Position numbers and translations under genes: made by a program. DNA of 64,000 nt from an uncultured Bacteroidia bacterium (lineage in GTDB: Bacteria > Bacteroidota > Bacteroidia > Bacteroidales > UBA932): NCBI GenBank assembly GCA_902789445.1, contig CADAOB010000004.1:37368-101367 (forward strand), in the 5' to 3' direction. The notes under the pieces were generated by a model that was not told the DNA's origin, made no database searches, and saw only the letters and a list, made by a program, of their open reading frames with translations. Positions 63,056 through 64,000 of this stretch are shown piece after piece. Within the stretch, counting starts at the first letter, position 1. Every line of letters starts with the position of its first letter.

Positions 63056-64000
63056 TCAATCACTTTTCTTAACTTTTGCCAACGGATTGGCGTCTACGGC
63101 CTGTTTCATATTGGCATCGGAAATATGGGTGTAGATCTGTGTCGTTCCCAGGTTTTCGTGACCTAAAACATCCTGGAGCGTCCGAATATCTACGCCATGA
63201 TTCAGCATCAGCGTAGCGGCGGTATGGCGCAGTTTATGCGGCGAGTATTTCGGGTCCAGCCCGGCCTGCAGAACGGTCTTTCGGACCAGGTTTTCCACTG
63301 CGCGGGTCGTCAGCCTGGTCTTATTCCTGGAAACAAACAGTGCGTCGCGATGCTTAGGGTCATCCTTTGGGTCCGGACGTATCGCCAGATACTGTTCCAG
63401 CGCGCCCAAACAGGCCTCGTTCAAATAGAGCTGACGTTCCTTGTTGCCTTTGCCGAGAACGCGGATCGTATCATCGCGAATATCCTGGACGTTCAAGCCG
63501 ACCAGTTCGCCGACGCGGAGACCACAGTTTAAGAATAAGGTCAAAATGCAATAGTCCCGGATCTCGTTTGGTCCGGAGACAGCCTCCAGGAGACGGAGAC
63601 TTTCCGAGAGAGATAAATACCGTGGCAGTGATTTTCTGAGCTTCGGATTGCTCAGCGCCTGGGTCGGATCCGTTTCCAGTTGACGGGTATGGACCGCGAG
63701 ATAATGGTAGAAGGAACGGATCGCCGCGCATTTGCGGGCTCTGGTGGAGGATTCCGCCTTGCCGGACTTTGCGCCGCCGGAGAGAAAGGTCAAAAACCCA
63801 TAGATTTCAGAAAGCTGCGTCTTGGAGACGAAGTCCAGGTCCACGTCAAGAATGGGGATCTCCTGGAACGGAACCGCGGCCAGAGTCGGGTCCCGACGCT
63901 GCTTCAGATAACGGAAAAACGCGCGGAGATCAAAAAAGTATTCGTCTACTGTTTTCGCAGAGTGTGATAGTATGGATTCGTGGTATTCCAGAAACTCACG
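63056..64000 (-). CDS. tyrosine recombinase (XerC-like), 5' end outside the window
   Basis: About 314 residues are visible and the frame stays open to the window edge, so only the first few codons are missing. The N-terminal SAM-like DNA-binding part is followed by the catalytic domain: Arg in NCGLRVGEL, Lys in GKGNKERQLYL, His-x-x-Arg in SPHKLRHTAATLML, His in VLGHENLGTTQ and the nucleophile Tyr in IYTHIS. All catalytic residues are present. The wording (LTLFLNCGLR, HKLRHTAATLM, GHENLGTTQIYTH) resembles Clostridia XerC-type enzymes more than Bacteroidota ones. It could resolve chromosome dimers or move an element. Confidence 0.9.
   Translation of the reverse strand, partial: REFLEYHESILSHSAKTVDEYFFDLRAFFRYLKQRRDPTLAAVPFQEIPILDVDLDFVSKTQLSEIYGFLTFLSGGAKSGKAESSTRARKCAAIRSFYHYLAVHTRQLETDPTQALSNPKLRKSLPRYLSLSESLRLLEAVSGPNEIRDYCILTLFLNCGLRVGELVGLNVQDIRDDTIRVLGKGNKERQLYLNEACLGALEQYLAIRPDPKDDPKHRDALFVSRNKTRLTTRAVENLVRKTVLQAGLDPKYSPHKLRHTAATLMLNHGVDIRTLQDVLGHENLGTTQIYTHISDANMKQAVDANPLAKVKKSD

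Overview
The window is GC-rich chromosomal DNA from a member of the Bacteroidota, most likely an uncultured gut or rumen Bacteroidales. The support is internal. Almost every well-placed start lies downstream of the Bacteroidota promoter signature (TTTG, about 19-21 bases, then TAnnTTTG). Gene content is also typical of the phylum: a gamma-alpha fused 2-oxoacid:ferredoxin oxidoreductase, tandem OmpH/Skp genes beside bamA, BlaI/BlaR1 with an ExbD-like tail, and many lipoproteins. No plasmid or phage backbone and no CRISPR array were seen.

Layout. 1-249: cluster of small hairpins. 250-9795 (minus): gdhA and korA-korB, then the envelope operon nadK-uppS-bamA-ompH-ompH. A symmetric divergent promoter at 9805-9821 separates nadK from pdxJ. 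9828-12929 (plus): pdxJ, an anchored OmpH-like protein and a LysM/PBP1-fold protein. 12910-18398 (minus): gate-domain membrane protein, trxB, bamD, rpoZ, recN, nagB. 18502-22371: glycerophosphodiester phosphodiesterase, a CMD-cupin protein with a probable 5' frameshift, a DUF5131 cysteine-rich protein and a flavodoxin-fold reductase.

Accessory core. 22951-26811 is a lower-GC island inserted in the 3' end of tRNA-Phe. A 14-base copy of the tRNA end and the tRNA's stranded terminator lie on its far side. It carries two small unknown genes, a secreted unknown, a decayed stretch and a DUF4143-type AAA ATPase behind three operator-like repeats spaced exactly 33 bases apart. Next to it, 26970-34087 is a tight four-gene run: priA, a TerB-N/TerB-C protein, a BrxD-like (DUF2791) P-loop ATPase and an Lhr-like helicase. 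The last three form a candidate DNA-processing or defence cassette without the other BREX genes. Fossil gene ends follow it (34084-34443).

34436-44092: BlaI/BlaR1 pair, secreted esterase, a lipoprotein/aldo-keto reductase/aldose epimerase operon, and a divergent GH2 glycosidase with cytidine deaminase. 44104-44201 is the SRP RNA. 44231-51734 (plus): mnmA, two paralogous serine hydrolases flanking a BaiN/HI0933 flavoprotein that carries an in-frame palindromic insertion, then a glucosaminidase and mltG. 51721-61562 (minus): S41 protease, RNase Z, ribosomal protein S1, S9 peptidase, lytic transglycosylase and a membrane NDP-sugar dehydratase/epimerase. 61712-62797: prfA. The window ends inside a tyrosine recombinase that looks Clostridia-like, suggesting transfer or a chimeric contig join.

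Together the core genes serve outer-membrane assembly (BamA, BamD, Skp), peptidoglycan turnover and precursor lipid synthesis (UppS, MltG, lytic transglycosylase, glucosaminidase, NagB), redox and amino-acid metabolism, and translation. Starts were moved downstream of the longest open frame wherever a promoter, ribosome-binding site or signal peptide decided it. No database search was run, so family names rest on motifs recognised by eye.
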